Origin: Qipengyuania polymorpha
GTDB lineage: Bacteria; Pseudomonadota; Alphaproteobacteria; Sphingomonadales; Sphingomonadaceae
Reading direction: 5' to 3'
NCBI RefSeq assembly: GCF_019711435.1
Contig: NZ_JAIGNK010000001.1
Span: 372,001-436,000, forward strand
Length of the DNA: 64,000 nt
Part shown: positions 6,053-14,776 of the stretch, in pieces
Layout of the letters: every line of letters begins with the position of its first letter
Position numbering within the stretch: position 1 is the stretch's first letter
Translations under genes and position numbers: made by a program
Notes under the pieces: generated by a model
Seen by the model: the letters and a program-made list of their open reading frames with translations, nothing else
Databases searched by the model: none
Told to the model about the DNA's origin: nothing

Positions 6053-8965
6053 ATGCTTTCCGTCGCCAATGTCCGCTCGCCTTCGGCGGCGGCGAGCTAC
6101 TTCGCATCGGACAATTACTACGCGAGCGCCGATGCCGACCGTTCGGGCCAATGGGTCGGTGAGGGGGCGAAGCGCCTTGGTCTTGATGGCAAGGTCGAGG
6201 CAAAGGCGTTCGATGCGCTCCTCCGGGGCGAGCTGCCCGACGGCAGCAGTGTCGGCAATCCCGGACAGACGCACCGCCCGGGTACAGACCTCACCTTCTC
6301 CGTCCCCAAGAGCTGGTCGCTGCTGGCGCTCGTCGGGAAGGATGAGCGGATCATCGCCGCCTACCGCGAAGCCGTCCTGGAAGCGCTGCACTGGGCTGAG
6401 AAGAATGCGGCCGAGACCCGGATGGTGGAGAAAGGCAAGATCGTCACTCAAGCCACGGGAAGCCTTGCGATCGGCCTGTTCCAGCACGACACCAACCGCA
6501 ACCAGGAGCCGAACCTCCACTTTCATGCGGTCATCGCCAATGTCACGCAAGGCAGGGACGGGAAATGGCGCACGCTCAAGAACGACCGGCTCTGGCAGCT
6601 CAACACCACGCTCAATGCTATCGCGATGGCGCGCTTCCGTGTCGCGGTCGAAAAGCTTGGCTATGAGCCGGGACCGACCCTCAAGCACGGCAACTTCGAA
6701 GCGCGCGGTATCACCCGCGAACAGGTCATGGCGTTCTCGAGCCGCCGCCAGGAAGTGCTCGATGCGCGGCGCGGGCCTGGTCTTGAAGCGGGCCGCATCG
6801 CCGCGCTCGATACGCGCGCCAGCAAGGACGCGATCGAGGACCGCGAAACCCTGGGCAAGCTCTGGAGCGAAACCGCGAAATCCATCGGACTGGACCTCGC
6901 GCCCTTGGTCGAGCGGGCGCAGACCCGCTCACTGAAACAGTCGATCGAAACTGGCAGGTTCGGCTCACTTGTCGAGCGCGGGCGCGCATGGCTGGGACGC
7001 TTCGCCGCACATGTCAGGGGCGATCCGGCTGATCCGCTTGTGCCCAAGTCGGTCCTCAGACAGGACCGTGAGACGATCGCAGCGGCACAGGCCGTCGCTT
7101 CGGCGGTGCGTCATCTTTCGCAGCGCGAGGCTGCCTTCGAGCGCACCGCGCTCTACAAGGCTGCGCTCGATTTCGGGTTGCCAGCGACGATTGCTGATAT
7201 CGAGAAACGGACCCGCGCCTTGGTGCGCTCTGGCGAGCTCATAGCAGGGATGGGAGAGCACAAGGGCTGGCTCGCCTCGCGTGACGAGGTGCTGACCGAG
7301 CAGCGGATCGTGTCCGAGGTTGCCGCCGGCAAGGGTGCGAGCTCATCTGCAGTTGAGCCGAAAAGCGCGACTGATCGTGTCCAGGCCGCTGCAATGACAG
7401 GGCAGGGGTTCCGTCTCAACGAGGGTCAGCTCGGGGCGGCGAAGCTGATCCTGACGTCCGAGGATCGAACGATCGCGGTCCAGGGAATTGCAGGGGCCGG
7501 CAAGAGCAGTGTTTTGAAGCCCGTCGCCGCGGTGTTGCGCGCCGAGGGCCGCCCGGTCATCGGGCTCGCAATCCAGAACACGCTCGTCCAGATGCTCGAA
7601 CGCGACACCGGTATAGCCTCGCAGACGCTGGCCCGGTTCCTTGGTGGCTGGAACAAGCTGCTCGACGATCCCGGTAACGCGGTGCTGCGTTTGGAGGCAA
7701 AGGCGGCGCTAACAGACCATGTGCTGGTGCTCGACGAGGCTTCGATGGTCTCGAACGAGGACAAGGAAAAGCTCGTCCGCCTCGCCAATCTCGCTGGCGT
7801 TCACCGGTTGGTCCTGATGGGGGACCGCAAGCAGCTCGGCGCAGTCGATGCGGGCAAACCTTTCGCGCTCCTGCAGCGGACGGGCATGGCGAGCGCTGAA
7901 ATGGCGACCAACCTGCGCGCCCGCGACCCTGTCGTTCGCGAGGCGCAGGCGGCAGCGCAGGCGGGTGATGTACGCACGGCGCTGCGGCACCTGCAGCCGC
8001 ACACGGTCGAGGCCAAGGGTGATGGCGCGCTGGTCGCTGCTGATACCTGGTTGGCGCTCGACAAGGACGACCGCGCGCGGACATCGATCTACGCCTCTGG
8101 CCGCGCAATCCGCTCTGCGGTCAATGGCGCCGTCCAGCAGGGACTTCTCGCCAATGGCGAGATTGGCCCGGGCAAGGCCGAGCTCGGAGTGCTGGACCGC
8201 GTCAACGCGACCCGCGAGGAGCTGCGACATCTCTCGGCCTATCGGCCTGGCCGGGTGCTCGAGGTCTCGAGAAAGCAACAGGCGCTGGGACTGTCAGCGG
8301 GCGAGTATCGTGTCCTGGGACAGGACCGGAAGGGCAGGCAGGTCGAAGTCGCGGACAAGCGCGGCAAGCGGTTCCGGTTCGACCCGGCACGGATCAGGGC
8401 AGGGAAAGGCGACCAGAATCTGACCTTGCATGAGCCGAGGAAGCTCGAGATCCATGAAGGCGACCGGATCCGATGGACCCGCAACGATCATCGCCGCGGC
8501 CTCTTCAATGCCGACCAGGCCAGGGTGGTTGCCGTTGTCGGCGGGAAGGTCACTTTCGAAACTTCAAGGGGAGACCAGGTCGAGCTCAAAAAGGACGATC
8601 CGATGCTGAAGCGGATCGATCTTGCCTATGCGCTGAACGCCCATATGGCGCAGGGTCTGACATCCGATCGCGGCATTGCAGTCATGGACAGCCGCGAGCG
8701 CAACCTGTCGAACCAGAAGACCTTCCTGGTGACGATCACGAGGCTTCGCGATCACCTGACGCTTGTTGTCGACAGTTCGGACAAGCTAGGAGCGGCCGTC
8801 GCACGCAACAAAGGCGAGAAGGCATCGGCCCTCGAGGTCACCGCACAGTTGACCCCGACAGAAAAGAAAAACGGCGAACTTGATCAGCTGAAACCGGAAG
8901 AGGCCAACAAGGCCGAAAAGGAACTCGCCCGAAGCAAGAGCAAGACACTGGACTTCGGGATTTGA
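6053..8965 (+). CDS. traI: MobF-family conjugative relaxase/helicase TraI
   Basis: 970 residues. The N-terminal relaxase domain has candidate catalytic tyrosines Y22-Y23 (NYYAS) and metal-binding histidines in LHFHAVIAN (about 155-163) plus H145. It nicks oriT and stays linked to the transferred strand. A RecD2/TraA-like superfamily 1 helicase follows: Walker A GIAGAGKSS near 478 and DEAS near 560. The C-terminus is lysine-rich. It is shorter than F TraI (1756 aa) and near R388 TrwC in size. Lies 48 bp after traD in the same operon. Confidence 0.93.
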   Translation: MLSVANVRSPSAAASYFASDNYYASADADRSGQWVGEGAKRLGLDGKVEAKAFDALLRGELPDGSSVGNPGQTHRPGTDLTFSVPKSWSLLALVGKDERIIAAYREAVLEALHWAEKNAAETRMVEKGKIVTQATGSLAIGLFQHDTNRNQEPNLHFHAVIANVTQGRDGKWRTLKNDRLWQLNTTLNAIAMARFRVAVEKLGYEPGPTLKHGNFEARGITREQVMAFSSRRQEVLDARRGPGLEAGRIAALDTRASKDAIEDRETLGKLWSETAKSIGLDLAPLVERAQTRSLKQSIETGRFGSLVERGRAWLGRFAAHVRGDPADPLVPKSVLRQDRETIAAAQAVASAVRHLSQREAAFERTALYKAALDFGLPATIADIEKRTRALVRSGELIAGMGEHKGWLASRDEVLTEQRIVSEVAAGKGASSSAVEPKSATDRVQAAAMTGQGFRLNEGQLGAAKLILTSEDRTIAVQGIAGAGKSSVLKPVAAVLRAEGRPVIGLAIQNTLVQMLERDTGIASQTLARFLGGWNKLLDDPGNAVLRLEAKAALTDHVLVLDEASMVSNEDKEKLVRLANLAGVHRLVLMGDRKQLGAVDAGKPFALLQRTGMASAEMATNLRARDPVVREAQAAAQAGDVRTALRHLQPHTVEAKGDGALVAADTWLALDKDDRARTSIYASGRAIRSAVNGAVQQGLLANGEIGPGKAELGVLDRVNATREELRHLSAYRPGRVLEVSRKQQALGLSAGEYRVLGQDRKGRQVEVADKRGKRFRFDPARIRAGKGDQNLTLHEPRKLEIHEGDRIRWTRNDHRRGLFNADQARVVAVVGGKVTFETSRGDQVELKKDDPMLKRIDLAYALNAHMAQGLTSDRGIAVMDSRERNLSNQKTFLVTITRLRDHLTLVVDSSDKLGAAVARNKGEKASALEVTAQLTPTEKKNGELDQLKPEEANKAEKELARSKSKTLDFGI

Positions 8966-9017
8966 AGGGCCGCTATGTGCCAGATTTTCTGACGAATTGG
9001 CCCCGGCAGTTGTTCCG

Positions 9018-9041
9018 GGTCGTGCCTGCGCGTGCACGACC
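9018..9041. terminator. hairpin between traI and hipA
   Basis: Perfect 8-bp stem GGTCGTGC/GCACGACC with an 8-nt loop, lying between two convergent genes. No clear T-tract on either side. Probably helps to end both transcripts. Confidence 0.45.
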
Positions 9042-9058
9042 AGATTTCGGAACCGCTC

Positions 9059-10273
9059 TCAGATCGCAAGAGTCTTGCGATGCCTCTCAATCGCGCTTCG
9101 CACGTCATCGGGGAAGGGCAGGTGTCCGCTTTCGCTGCTCCAGGCGTCGTCGAACCGTGCAACGACATCCTTCGCTGTCGCGGTGATCAGCTTGGCAGGC
9201 AGCCTTGCCTTGTCGGCGATCGCTTCGAGTTCATCATAGGTGTAGGACGCCCACTCGCGCGAGCTATGAAACTTGAGCGCAGCATCGTCGCCTGGGATAT
9301 AGGCGAGCGTCGAAAGCAGGTCATAGGCAGGTGCCAGCAGCGCGTTGCGCCGGTCCGGATAAATCAATGACCAGTTCTTGAGGTGCATGTCGCCATTGCC
9401 GATCAGCACCGAGTAGGTGAGCCGGCGGACGAATTCGACCACGCTTTGTTCGTCGGTCTCGATCGCCAGGACACTGAGAATCTGGCGGTAGCTCGCGTTC
9501 TCGTATTTATCGTCTGCAAAGACACCGAACACCTGGGCGAAGTCTTCGGTGTGCACTGGTCCTTCTTCCCCCCGGTCGAAGCGCCGGATGGCAAAAGCGG
9601 ATTTACCGTAGCGTGTGATACCTTCGGGTATGCCATCGATCTGATCGAGGGGCACAAGGTCGATTTCAGGTACGTCGATCCCGATCTTTGCGGCCAGTTT
9701 CATCGCTGCGAATTCTGCCTCGGGCACGTCCGGATGTCTGGCAGACGGGAGCTTGACGATCCAGTCGCCGCCGCTGCCCGTGACCGGGATCGTCAGCCCG
9801 CCATTCTTGCCCTGGGCTTTGATTGCCGAGAATTTGAGTTGCACGCCGGCAAGCGAGAAGCGCAGCGCGCGCTCTGCCTGCTTCCCCGCCGCTTCTTCAT
9901 CTAGCTCGTCGGCCTCCGTTTCCTCGGCATCGACGGCGACGGCGCGCACTGCGCCGGGAAGATCGTGCCCGAGCTGTGCGAGAAGGTGGTACTCGCGCAT
10001 GGCTTTCACGCCCGCGCGGCGGGCCAGGTAGTCGCGAAGCGTGCCTTCAGGAAGGAGGTTGGAGAAGAACGGCTCAATCTTCGTTCGATAGCTGCGTGTC
10101 TCGGCAATGATTTCGCCGTTCGCGTCCTTGTAGGCCAGCGACAGCGTTGGCCGATCCTGGTCGGCAAGGTAGACTTCGTCGAATGTGAAGATGCTCGCAT
10201 CTCCATCGAGGCGCGCAATGGTTCCAACGCGCGTCTTACCCAGAAAGATATCGAGAGCAGCTGCGTCGATCAT
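9059..10273 (-). CDS. hipA: HipA-family serine/threonine kinase toxin
   Basis: 404 residues. The N-terminal HipA domain includes KIEPFFSNLLPEGTLRDYLA (about 65-85). The kinase core has the catalytic GNGDMHLKN (292-300) followed by APAYDLLST, the metal-binding DFG-equivalent. These residues are intact, so it is probably active. HipA of E. coli phosphorylates glutamyl-tRNA synthetase and induces dormancy; the target here is unknown. The start overlaps the end of hipB by 4 nt, so antitoxin and toxin are translationally coupled. It would stabilise the element after loss from a cell. Confidence 0.9.
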   Translation of the reverse strand: MIDAAALDIFLGKTRVGTIARLDGDASIFTFDEVYLADQDRPTLSLAYKDANGEIIAETRSYRTKIEPFFSNLLPEGTLRDYLARRAGVKAMREYHLLAQLGHDLPGAVRAVAVDAEETEADELDEEAAGKQAERALRFSLAGVQLKFSAIKAQGKNGGLTIPVTGSGGDWIVKLPSARHPDVPEAEFAAMKLAAKIGIDVPEIDLVPLDQIDGIPEGITRYGKSAFAIRRFDRGEEGPVHTEDFAQVFGVFADDKYENASYRQILSVLAIETDEQSVVEFVRRLTYSVLIGNGDMHLKNWSLIYPDRRNALLAPAYDLLSTLAYIPGDDAALKFHSSREWASYTYDELEAIADKARLPAKLITATAKDVVARFDDAWSSESGHLPFPDDVRSAIERHRKTLAI

Positions 10274-10893
10274 GTGGCGTCGTCCCCAAGGCGGTAAGCA
10301 GGCCGTCTTGAGGCACTGTCTTGACCGATTGCTTGAACCTGCGAGTTTCTGACGTGTTGGAGGGCACGCGTGGATGCTGCGATCTGTTGGGTGAGTTTCT
10401 TCCTTCCCTCTTGCTGCTCAAGCGCCCAGCCGAGATCCTGGAGATGCTTTTTCAGATGAGCGACGGGCTGCAAGGCCTGCTCGATGGCTTTGAGCGTTTC
10501 GGGAGTGAAATTAACGGCCTGGATATCCTTAAGTGCGCTTTGAAGCTCGGTCACTTCGGTGACGCTCGGATAGCTCTCCCGTACTCGCTCGGCGAACCGG
10601 TTGGTTTCGGCAATCGTTGCGAGCACTCGACTTGCCTCGCTTCTTTCGCGCTGTGAGCGAACTACGCCTTCGATCGCCGGTACGGTCCTTCGAGGCACTA
10701 GCTTCAGTTCGAGGTCGAGCGCGCGCGCTATTTCGACGAGGCTGGAAATCTGTAGGTCTACACTCCCGCCTTCGATTTTGGAGATATGGCTTTGAGGCAA
10801 GCCTACCCGTTCACCCAGCTGTTTCTGGGTAAAGCCTTTTGCTATCCGTGCCGCTTTGATGCTTGCGGCGATGTCCTCGATTGTCGTGCTCAT
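10270..10893 (-). CDS. hipB: HipB-like XRE antitoxin/repressor with long C-terminal extension
   Basis: 207 residues. Residues 5-65 form a Cro/CI-type helix-turn-helix (GFTQKQLGERVGLPQSHISKIEGG). The remaining 140 residues are predicted helical and charged. Classical HipB is about 88 residues, so this is more than twice the usual size. It should bind the palindromes just upstream and neutralise HipA. ATGA overlap with hipA. Confidence 0.85.
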   Translation of the reverse strand: MSTTIEDIAASIKAARIAKGFTQKQLGERVGLPQSHISKIEGGSVDLQISSLVEIARALDLELKLVPRRTVPAIEGVVRSQRERSEASRVLATIAETNRFAERVRESYPSVTEVTELQSALKDIQAVNFTPETLKAIEQALQPVAHLKKHLQDLGWALEQQEGRKKLTQQIAASTRALQHVRNSQVQAIGQDSASRRPAYRLGDDAT

Positions 10894-10895
10894 AA

Positions 10896-10942
10896 ATATG
10901 TTTCTACATATGCTGGCCTACGTCTATATGTTTTAGCATATA
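10896..10942. promoter_or_regulatory. two operator-like palindromes before hipB
   Basis: ATATGTTTCTACATAT (about 10897-10912) and TATATGTTTTAGCATATA (10925-10942) share the layout TATG-N6-CATA, with centres about 29 bp apart (near three helical turns). They lie immediately upstream of the hipB ATG. This is the position and symmetry expected for autoregulatory HipB operators. Confidence 0.65.
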
Positions 10943-10968
10943 CCATGATCGTTGAGAAAGGCAATAGA

Positions 10969-11026
10969 GATATGCAATGGCATATATACACTACCCATGA
11001 TAGGCCATTGCATATCATGGGTAGTG
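10969..11026. repeat. two interlocking inverted repeats
   Basis: Arm A (10969-10981) is a 13-bp perfect inverted match to A' (11004-11016). Arm B (10989-11002) is a 14-bp perfect inverted match to B' (11013-11026). The order A-B-A'-B', with A' and B' sharing 4 nt, makes the two stems mutually exclusive (or pseudoknot-like). Confidence 0.75.
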
Positions 11027-11134
11027 TTTGCCGCGCATAAAGCGTGAGCCGTCGTCACTTCAAAGAGCCTTTTCCCGCTCTTTCGATGACAGAGCTTTCG
11101 CCCAGAGATCTGCCATTCAGTCAGGAAGGCCAAC

Positions 11135-11280
11135 GGCGGCAATGCGCCCTAATCCCGGTCATTCGAGTAGTCACGATTTTCGCCCAAAAGCTGCCGTTGG
11201 TTCAGACTAGCGTCGATGGCAGCTATGCGCCCCAATAGCGGCCATAAAGTCAGGCCAGGACACGCTTGAAAGCTGCCGTT
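11135..11280. repeat. degenerate tandem repeat (about 64 bp units)
   Basis: Unit 1 (11135-11198) and unit 2 (11218-11280) both begin GGC-GC-ATGCGCCC-AAT and end AAAGCTGCCGTT, with a diverged middle. Related AAAAGCTGCC wording recurs near 19337. Probably an old non-coding intergenic repeat. Confidence 0.45.
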
Positions 11281-11440
11281 CCAAAGTTTCGTCTGATTGA
11301 GGGAAAATAAGCCTTCAATCGCAATAGGTCGAAAAATTTTCTTCGCGATGCGTCTTGGTCGCTGAAGTGAGGCGCATGAAATCCTCGTTAAGTTCGGCTT
11401 TGCCGTATCGTGACCGTGCACGAATTAAGTTGCTCCTTCA

Positions 11441-13027
11441 TTATGACTTTCGGATGAGCACCACCCCAGCAATCACAAGCGCGCCGCCAGCCAGAAGCCA
11501 GGATTGATCGACAAGCAACGCGCTAGCTATGATCAATGCGGCAGCTAGAGGGCCTTTCAAGGACTGACGCTCATTGCGAAGTCCAGCGAGCTGCTCGATA
11601 CTGAGCGGATCGAGCTGAACCGGCACATATCCTGACTTTGCGATCGAGTTCGCAGTGGCAAGTATGTCGGGCAAGGACGCCGACAAACCCAGCAGCTGAC
11701 CGCGAAGTCTCTTCAAACCCGACCGAGCGCTGCCGAGCGAGAACCGCTCGGCGAGAAGCTCCGTGATGATCGGCCGGGTCTCTTCGGCGATGTTGTAGTC
11801 CGGTGCCAGCGATCGGACGAAGCCCTCTGCAGTCAACAAGGTACGCAGAAGAATGGCCAGATCAGGTGGCAGAACCAGTCGATAATCCCGCAACAGGTCG
11901 AAAGCGCGGGAAAAAATCTGCGAGAACTCGATGCCAGATAGCACGGTCCCCCTGAACTCTCCGATCAACTGATCCAGATCCACCGCGAGCGCATCGCGAT
12001 CCACCTTCGGCTCCCCCGCCCATGCGAGCAGGACATTCGCGACATCGCTGGTTTCCTCACCAGCGATCGCAAGGACGAGGCGGACGATCTCGTCGCGCCT
12101 GGCCTTGGTGAGCGTCCCGACCGATCCAAAGTCGATGAAGCCGACATCCTGCTCGCCGATCATGAAGACGTTACCGGGATGGGGGTCGCCGTGAAATTCG
12201 CCGTTCAGGATGATCATCCGCAGGACAGCGTTGGCATAGCTTTTAGCGAAAGCCGCCACCCGCGGGTCGCCCGATGGGCTGCCCAGCGAAGACGCGGGCC
12301 TGCCGTACAGGCGTTCCTGAACGTTCACCCGCAGCCCGGTCAGTTCCCAATGGATGGCCGGGGACCTGACGCCGATGGTATCGAGATATGCGCCGATCCG
12401 CTCGCAGGCTCGGGATTCCGCAGCGAGGTCCATCTCCCAGGCAAGATTGCGGCCGAAGGTCCGCAGAAACTCGACTGGCCGGTAACGCGCGATGTCCGGC
12501 GACCGTGCTTCCACGATCCCGGCAAGGCGTATAAGGAGGCGCACATCAGCCTCCATCCGAGCGGCAGTGCCTGGCCGCCGAACCTTCACGATGACCTCGC
12601 TTCCGTCCCGCAGTCTGGCGGAATAGGTTTGCGCTATGGAGGCAGAGGCCAAAGGCTTTTCGTCGAACTGCGCAAAGTCGCTCCGCCAGTCCTCACCCCA
12701 GCTTGAAGCAAGTACGGGCTCGATATCTGCGAAGGGCACTGACGACACCTGATCGTGCAGGGTTGAGAATGCCGTGATCCAGTGTTCGGTAAACAGATCG
12801 CTTCGGGTGGCGAGGAGTTGCCCCAGCTTTATGCCGACTGGCCCGATGTCACGGAGGAACGCCACAACTGCAGCCGGATGAAATTCGCGAGGATCGATGA
12901 CATTGCTCGAAGAGGGAATAAATCCGAGGGCTCCGGCGAGATTCTTCGCGCCGTGCCTCATTAGGATTTGGCCGATCTCCGCGGCGCGAGCGATGCTGCT
13001 GATAGGCTTTTCCGGGGGCGATGCCAT
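11441..13027 (-). CDS. UbiB/ABC1-family atypical kinase
   Basis: 528 residues. The family-defining KxGQ motif is present (GPVGIKLGQLLATRSDLF), as are HPGNVF and IDFGSVG, the catalytic and metal-binding motifs of ABC1/UbiB kinase-like ATPases. Two hydrophobic C-terminal segments (LIIASALLVD and LAGGALVIAGVVLI) anchor it in the membrane. Family members act in ubiquinone biosynthesis or lipid handling. Its start lies 4 nt after the marR stop, so both are one unit. An accessory role for the adjacent efflux pump is inference. The ATG at 13027 is chosen over an upstream start because the latter would overlap marR. Confidence 0.85.
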   Translation of the reverse strand: MASPPEKPISSIARAAEIGQILMRHGAKNLAGALGFIPSSSNVIDPREFHPAAVVAFLRDIGPVGIKLGQLLATRSDLFTEHWITAFSTLHDQVSSVPFADIEPVLASSWGEDWRSDFAQFDEKPLASASIAQTYSARLRDGSEVIVKVRRPGTAARMEADVRLLIRLAGIVEARSPDIARYRPVEFLRTFGRNLAWEMDLAAESRACERIGAYLDTIGVRSPAIHWELTGLRVNVQERLYGRPASSLGSPSGDPRVAAFAKSYANAVLRMIILNGEFHGDPHPGNVFMIGEQDVGFIDFGSVGTLTKARRDEIVRLVLAIAGEETSDVANVLLAWAGEPKVDRDALAVDLDQLIGEFRGTVLSGIEFSQIFSRAFDLLRDYRLVLPPDLAILLRTLLTAEGFVRSLAPDYNIAEETRPIITELLAERFSLGSARSGLKRLRGQLLGLSASLPDILATANSIAKSGYVPVQLDPLSIEQLAGLRNERQSLKGPLAAALIIASALLVDQSWLLAGGALVIAGVVLIRKS

Positions 13028-13031
13028 GATT

Positions 13032-13523
13032 TTACTCAGCCTCGGCCCGGAGTTGGTCCAGATTTTCCGATACCCTTTCAAGAGTCTGCTGCAACGTTTG
13101 CTTCTCGTCGGCGGCAATGTCGCGCCAAAGCAGACCATGAAGCCTATCCGCGGAGCCTCTCAGTTCGGGCAGCAGATCGTCAAGCTGCTCCGTGAGGATG
13201 AGCTGCCACGCTCGCCGATCCGTCTCAGCTCGAAGCCTTTTCATCAGCCCGCGTGCGCAAAGACCTGCAACCGCCTGGCCGATGGTCGCCGATTCCAGTT
13301 CCAGTTTCTTGGCGATTTCAGCCTGCGTAAGGGCAGGATCGCGAAGAAGTTGTCCGATGATCCTCCACTGTGTCTGATTGAGACCGATCCTGGCGACCCT
13401 CGCATCGTACACTCTGCGCGCGCCGCGACTGATCTCGTCCATAAGATAGAGAATGCGGTCATCATCGGTGATGAACTTCTGCCGACGCTGAGACCGTGAC
13501 ATGGTATCTGGTTTTTCATCCAT
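13032..13523 (-). CDS. MarR-family transcriptional regulator
   Basis: 163 residues with a winged helix-turn-helix of MarR type: LNQTQWRIIGQLLRDPALTQAEIAKKLELESATIGQAVAGL, then the wing (ARGLMKRLRAETDRRAWQLILTE), then a C-terminal dimerisation helix. It is divergent from the EmrA-EmrB-NodT operon starting at 13649 and cotranscribed with the UbiB-like kinase. MarR proteins typically repress such pumps and release DNA on binding hydrophobic or phenolic ligands. The inducer is unknown. Confidence 0.88.
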   Translation of the reverse strand: MDEKPDTMSRSQRRQKFITDDDRILYLMDEISRGARRVYDARVARIGLNQTQWRIIGQLLRDPALTQAEIAKKLELESATIGQAVAGLCARGLMKRLRAETDRRAWQLILTEQLDDLLPELRGSADRLHGLLWRDIAADEKQTLQQTLERVSENLDQLRAEAE

Positions 13524-13532
13524 AGCGCTGTG

Positions 13533-13650
13533 TAGTCGGATAGCCTCGGATGCCCAAATGCAAACTGCTAAATGCCTTTACTATCTGACTCACGGCTCAT
13601 AGGGCGCGAGACGCGTTCACCTTTTACTGAGGCTGCCGAAAGAGTCAGAT
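13533..13650. promoter_or_regulatory. marR-emrA divergent control region
   Basis: Half-site GTCGGATAG (13535-13543) faces CTATCTGAC (13581-13589), an inverted match with one mismatch. A third copy, GTCAGATGA, overlaps the emrA start. The spacing fits repressor binding across both promoters; the assignment to MarR is inference. Confidence 0.4.
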
Positions 13651-14776
13651 GACCGATAACTCCAACCAACCGGAGCAGGAGGGCACAACCCCAACGAAAC
13701 CGCAATCGCGGCGTGGCTTGCGCATCGTGCTAATCATCGTTGGTCTTGCCGTGCTGCTTGGCGGGATCTGGTGGTACTACCGGCACGTAACCTACGGACA
13801 GTACATGCAGACGACCGATAACGCCTATGTCGCTGCCGACAGCGTCGTTATCTCTTCCAAGGTAGCGGGATACGTCGAAGAGGTCTTCGTGGGGGAGAAC
13901 GAGCAGGTTGCTCGCGGCGGAGCCCTCGTACAACTGGATCTGCGGGATTATCAGGCGCAAGCGCAACAGGCGCGCGCACAGATCGCTGCGACCCTGGCCG
14001 GTGCCGACACAATCCGTTCTCAGGTAGCCGAACAGGATGCAGCCATTCGCCAGGCGCGGGGCCAACTCGCCGCCGCGCGCGCAGCACTGGACCTCGCGAA
14101 CGACCAGGTGGCGCGATATCGGCCCCTTGCCGCGACAGGAGCCGAACCGCGGGAAAAGCTAGACCAGTATGAGGCGCAGGCGCGGCAAGCGCGGGCCGAA
14201 CTCGTCGCCGCGCAGGCAGCGGTGGCTGCCGCGACCGCGCGCCGAGGGACCCTGTTCGAGCAGATCAACCAGACCCAGGCGCAGGCGGACGCTGCTCGCG
14301 CTCAGCTGGAAACAGCCGACCTTACGGTTGAATCGACCTTGCTGCGCGCCAGCAAGGCCGGCCGCGTCGGCGATCTCTCGGTGAGGGTGGGCCAGTTCGT
14401 GCAACCGGGTCAACGTTTGATGACGGTGGTTCCGGTGAGGGCGATCTACGTGACGGCAAACTTCAAGGAAACGCAGGTCGGCCTGATCCGGGCCGGCCAA
14501 AGCGTCAGGCTCGAAGTTGACGCCCTACCCGACCTTGAGATCGCGGGGCGAGTGGTCAGCATATCGCCGGGAACGGGCGCGGAATTTTCCATCCTCCCCC
14601 CCGAAAATGCCACCGGCAACTTTACCAAGATCGTTCAACGGATACCCGTCCGCATCGGTATCGATGCTCCCCCTGAAGTGCGGCGTCTGCTCGTTCCCGG
14701 CATGTCGGTAGTGGCTACGGTCGACACCCGGAATGCTGCCGGCGAATTGGAAGAGATCTCGAGTCGGACTCAATGA
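13649..14776 (+). CDS. emrA: EmrA/HlyD-type membrane fusion protein
   Basis: 375 residues: short cytoplasmic N-terminus, one membrane anchor (about 24-45), a biotinyl-lipoyl-like hairpin domain (TDNAYVAADSVVISSKVAGYVEEV), a long alpha-helical coiled coil rich in Ala/Gln (about 105-225), then a beta-barrel domain. It bridges the inner-membrane pump EmrB to the outer-membrane channel. Its stop overlaps the EmrB start (ATGA). Likely derepressed through the adjacent MarR regulator. Confidence 0.9.
   Translation: MTDNSNQPEQEGTTPTKPQSRRGLRIVLIIVGLAVLLGGIWWYYRHVTYGQYMQTTDNAYVAADSVVISSKVAGYVEEVFVGENEQVARGGALVQLDLRDYQAQAQQARAQIAATLAGADTIRSQVAEQDAAIRQARGQLAAARAALDLANDQVARYRPLAATGAEPREKLDQYEAQARQARAELVAAQAAVAAATARRGTLFEQINQTQAQADAARAQLETADLTVESTLLRASKAGRVGDLSVRVGQFVQPGQRLMTVVPVRAIYVTANFKETQVGLIRAGQSVRLEVDALPDLEIAGRVVSISPGTGAEFSILPPENATGNFTKIVQRIPVRIGIDAPPEVRRLLVPGMSVVATVDTRNAAGELEEISSRTQ

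Larger units (their letters stand above)
10894..11440. other. gene-free region upstream of hipBA
   Basis: 547 bp without a credible gene. From hipB outward it holds two similar palindromes (10896-10912 and 10925-10942), two interlocking inverted repeats (10969-11026), and a degenerate tandem repeat of about 64 bp (11135-11198 and 11218-11280). The part near hipB is clearly A+T-rich. Confidence 0.6.

Noticed and set aside
5706-6935. 409-residue plus-strand open frame bridging traD and traI
   Set aside because: Different frame from both recognised genes, Arg/Ser-rich; typical high-GC shadow.
10896-11026. Possible CRISPR or iteron array in repeated ATATG sequences
   Set aside because: Only two palindromes plus two inverted repeats; no regular repeat-spacer pattern and no direct-repeat series.
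11149-11421. 90-residue minus-strand open frame in the hipBA-ubiB gap
   Set aside because: Overlaps the degenerate tandem repeat, has no ribosome-binding site and no domain; better explained as non-coding repeat DNA.
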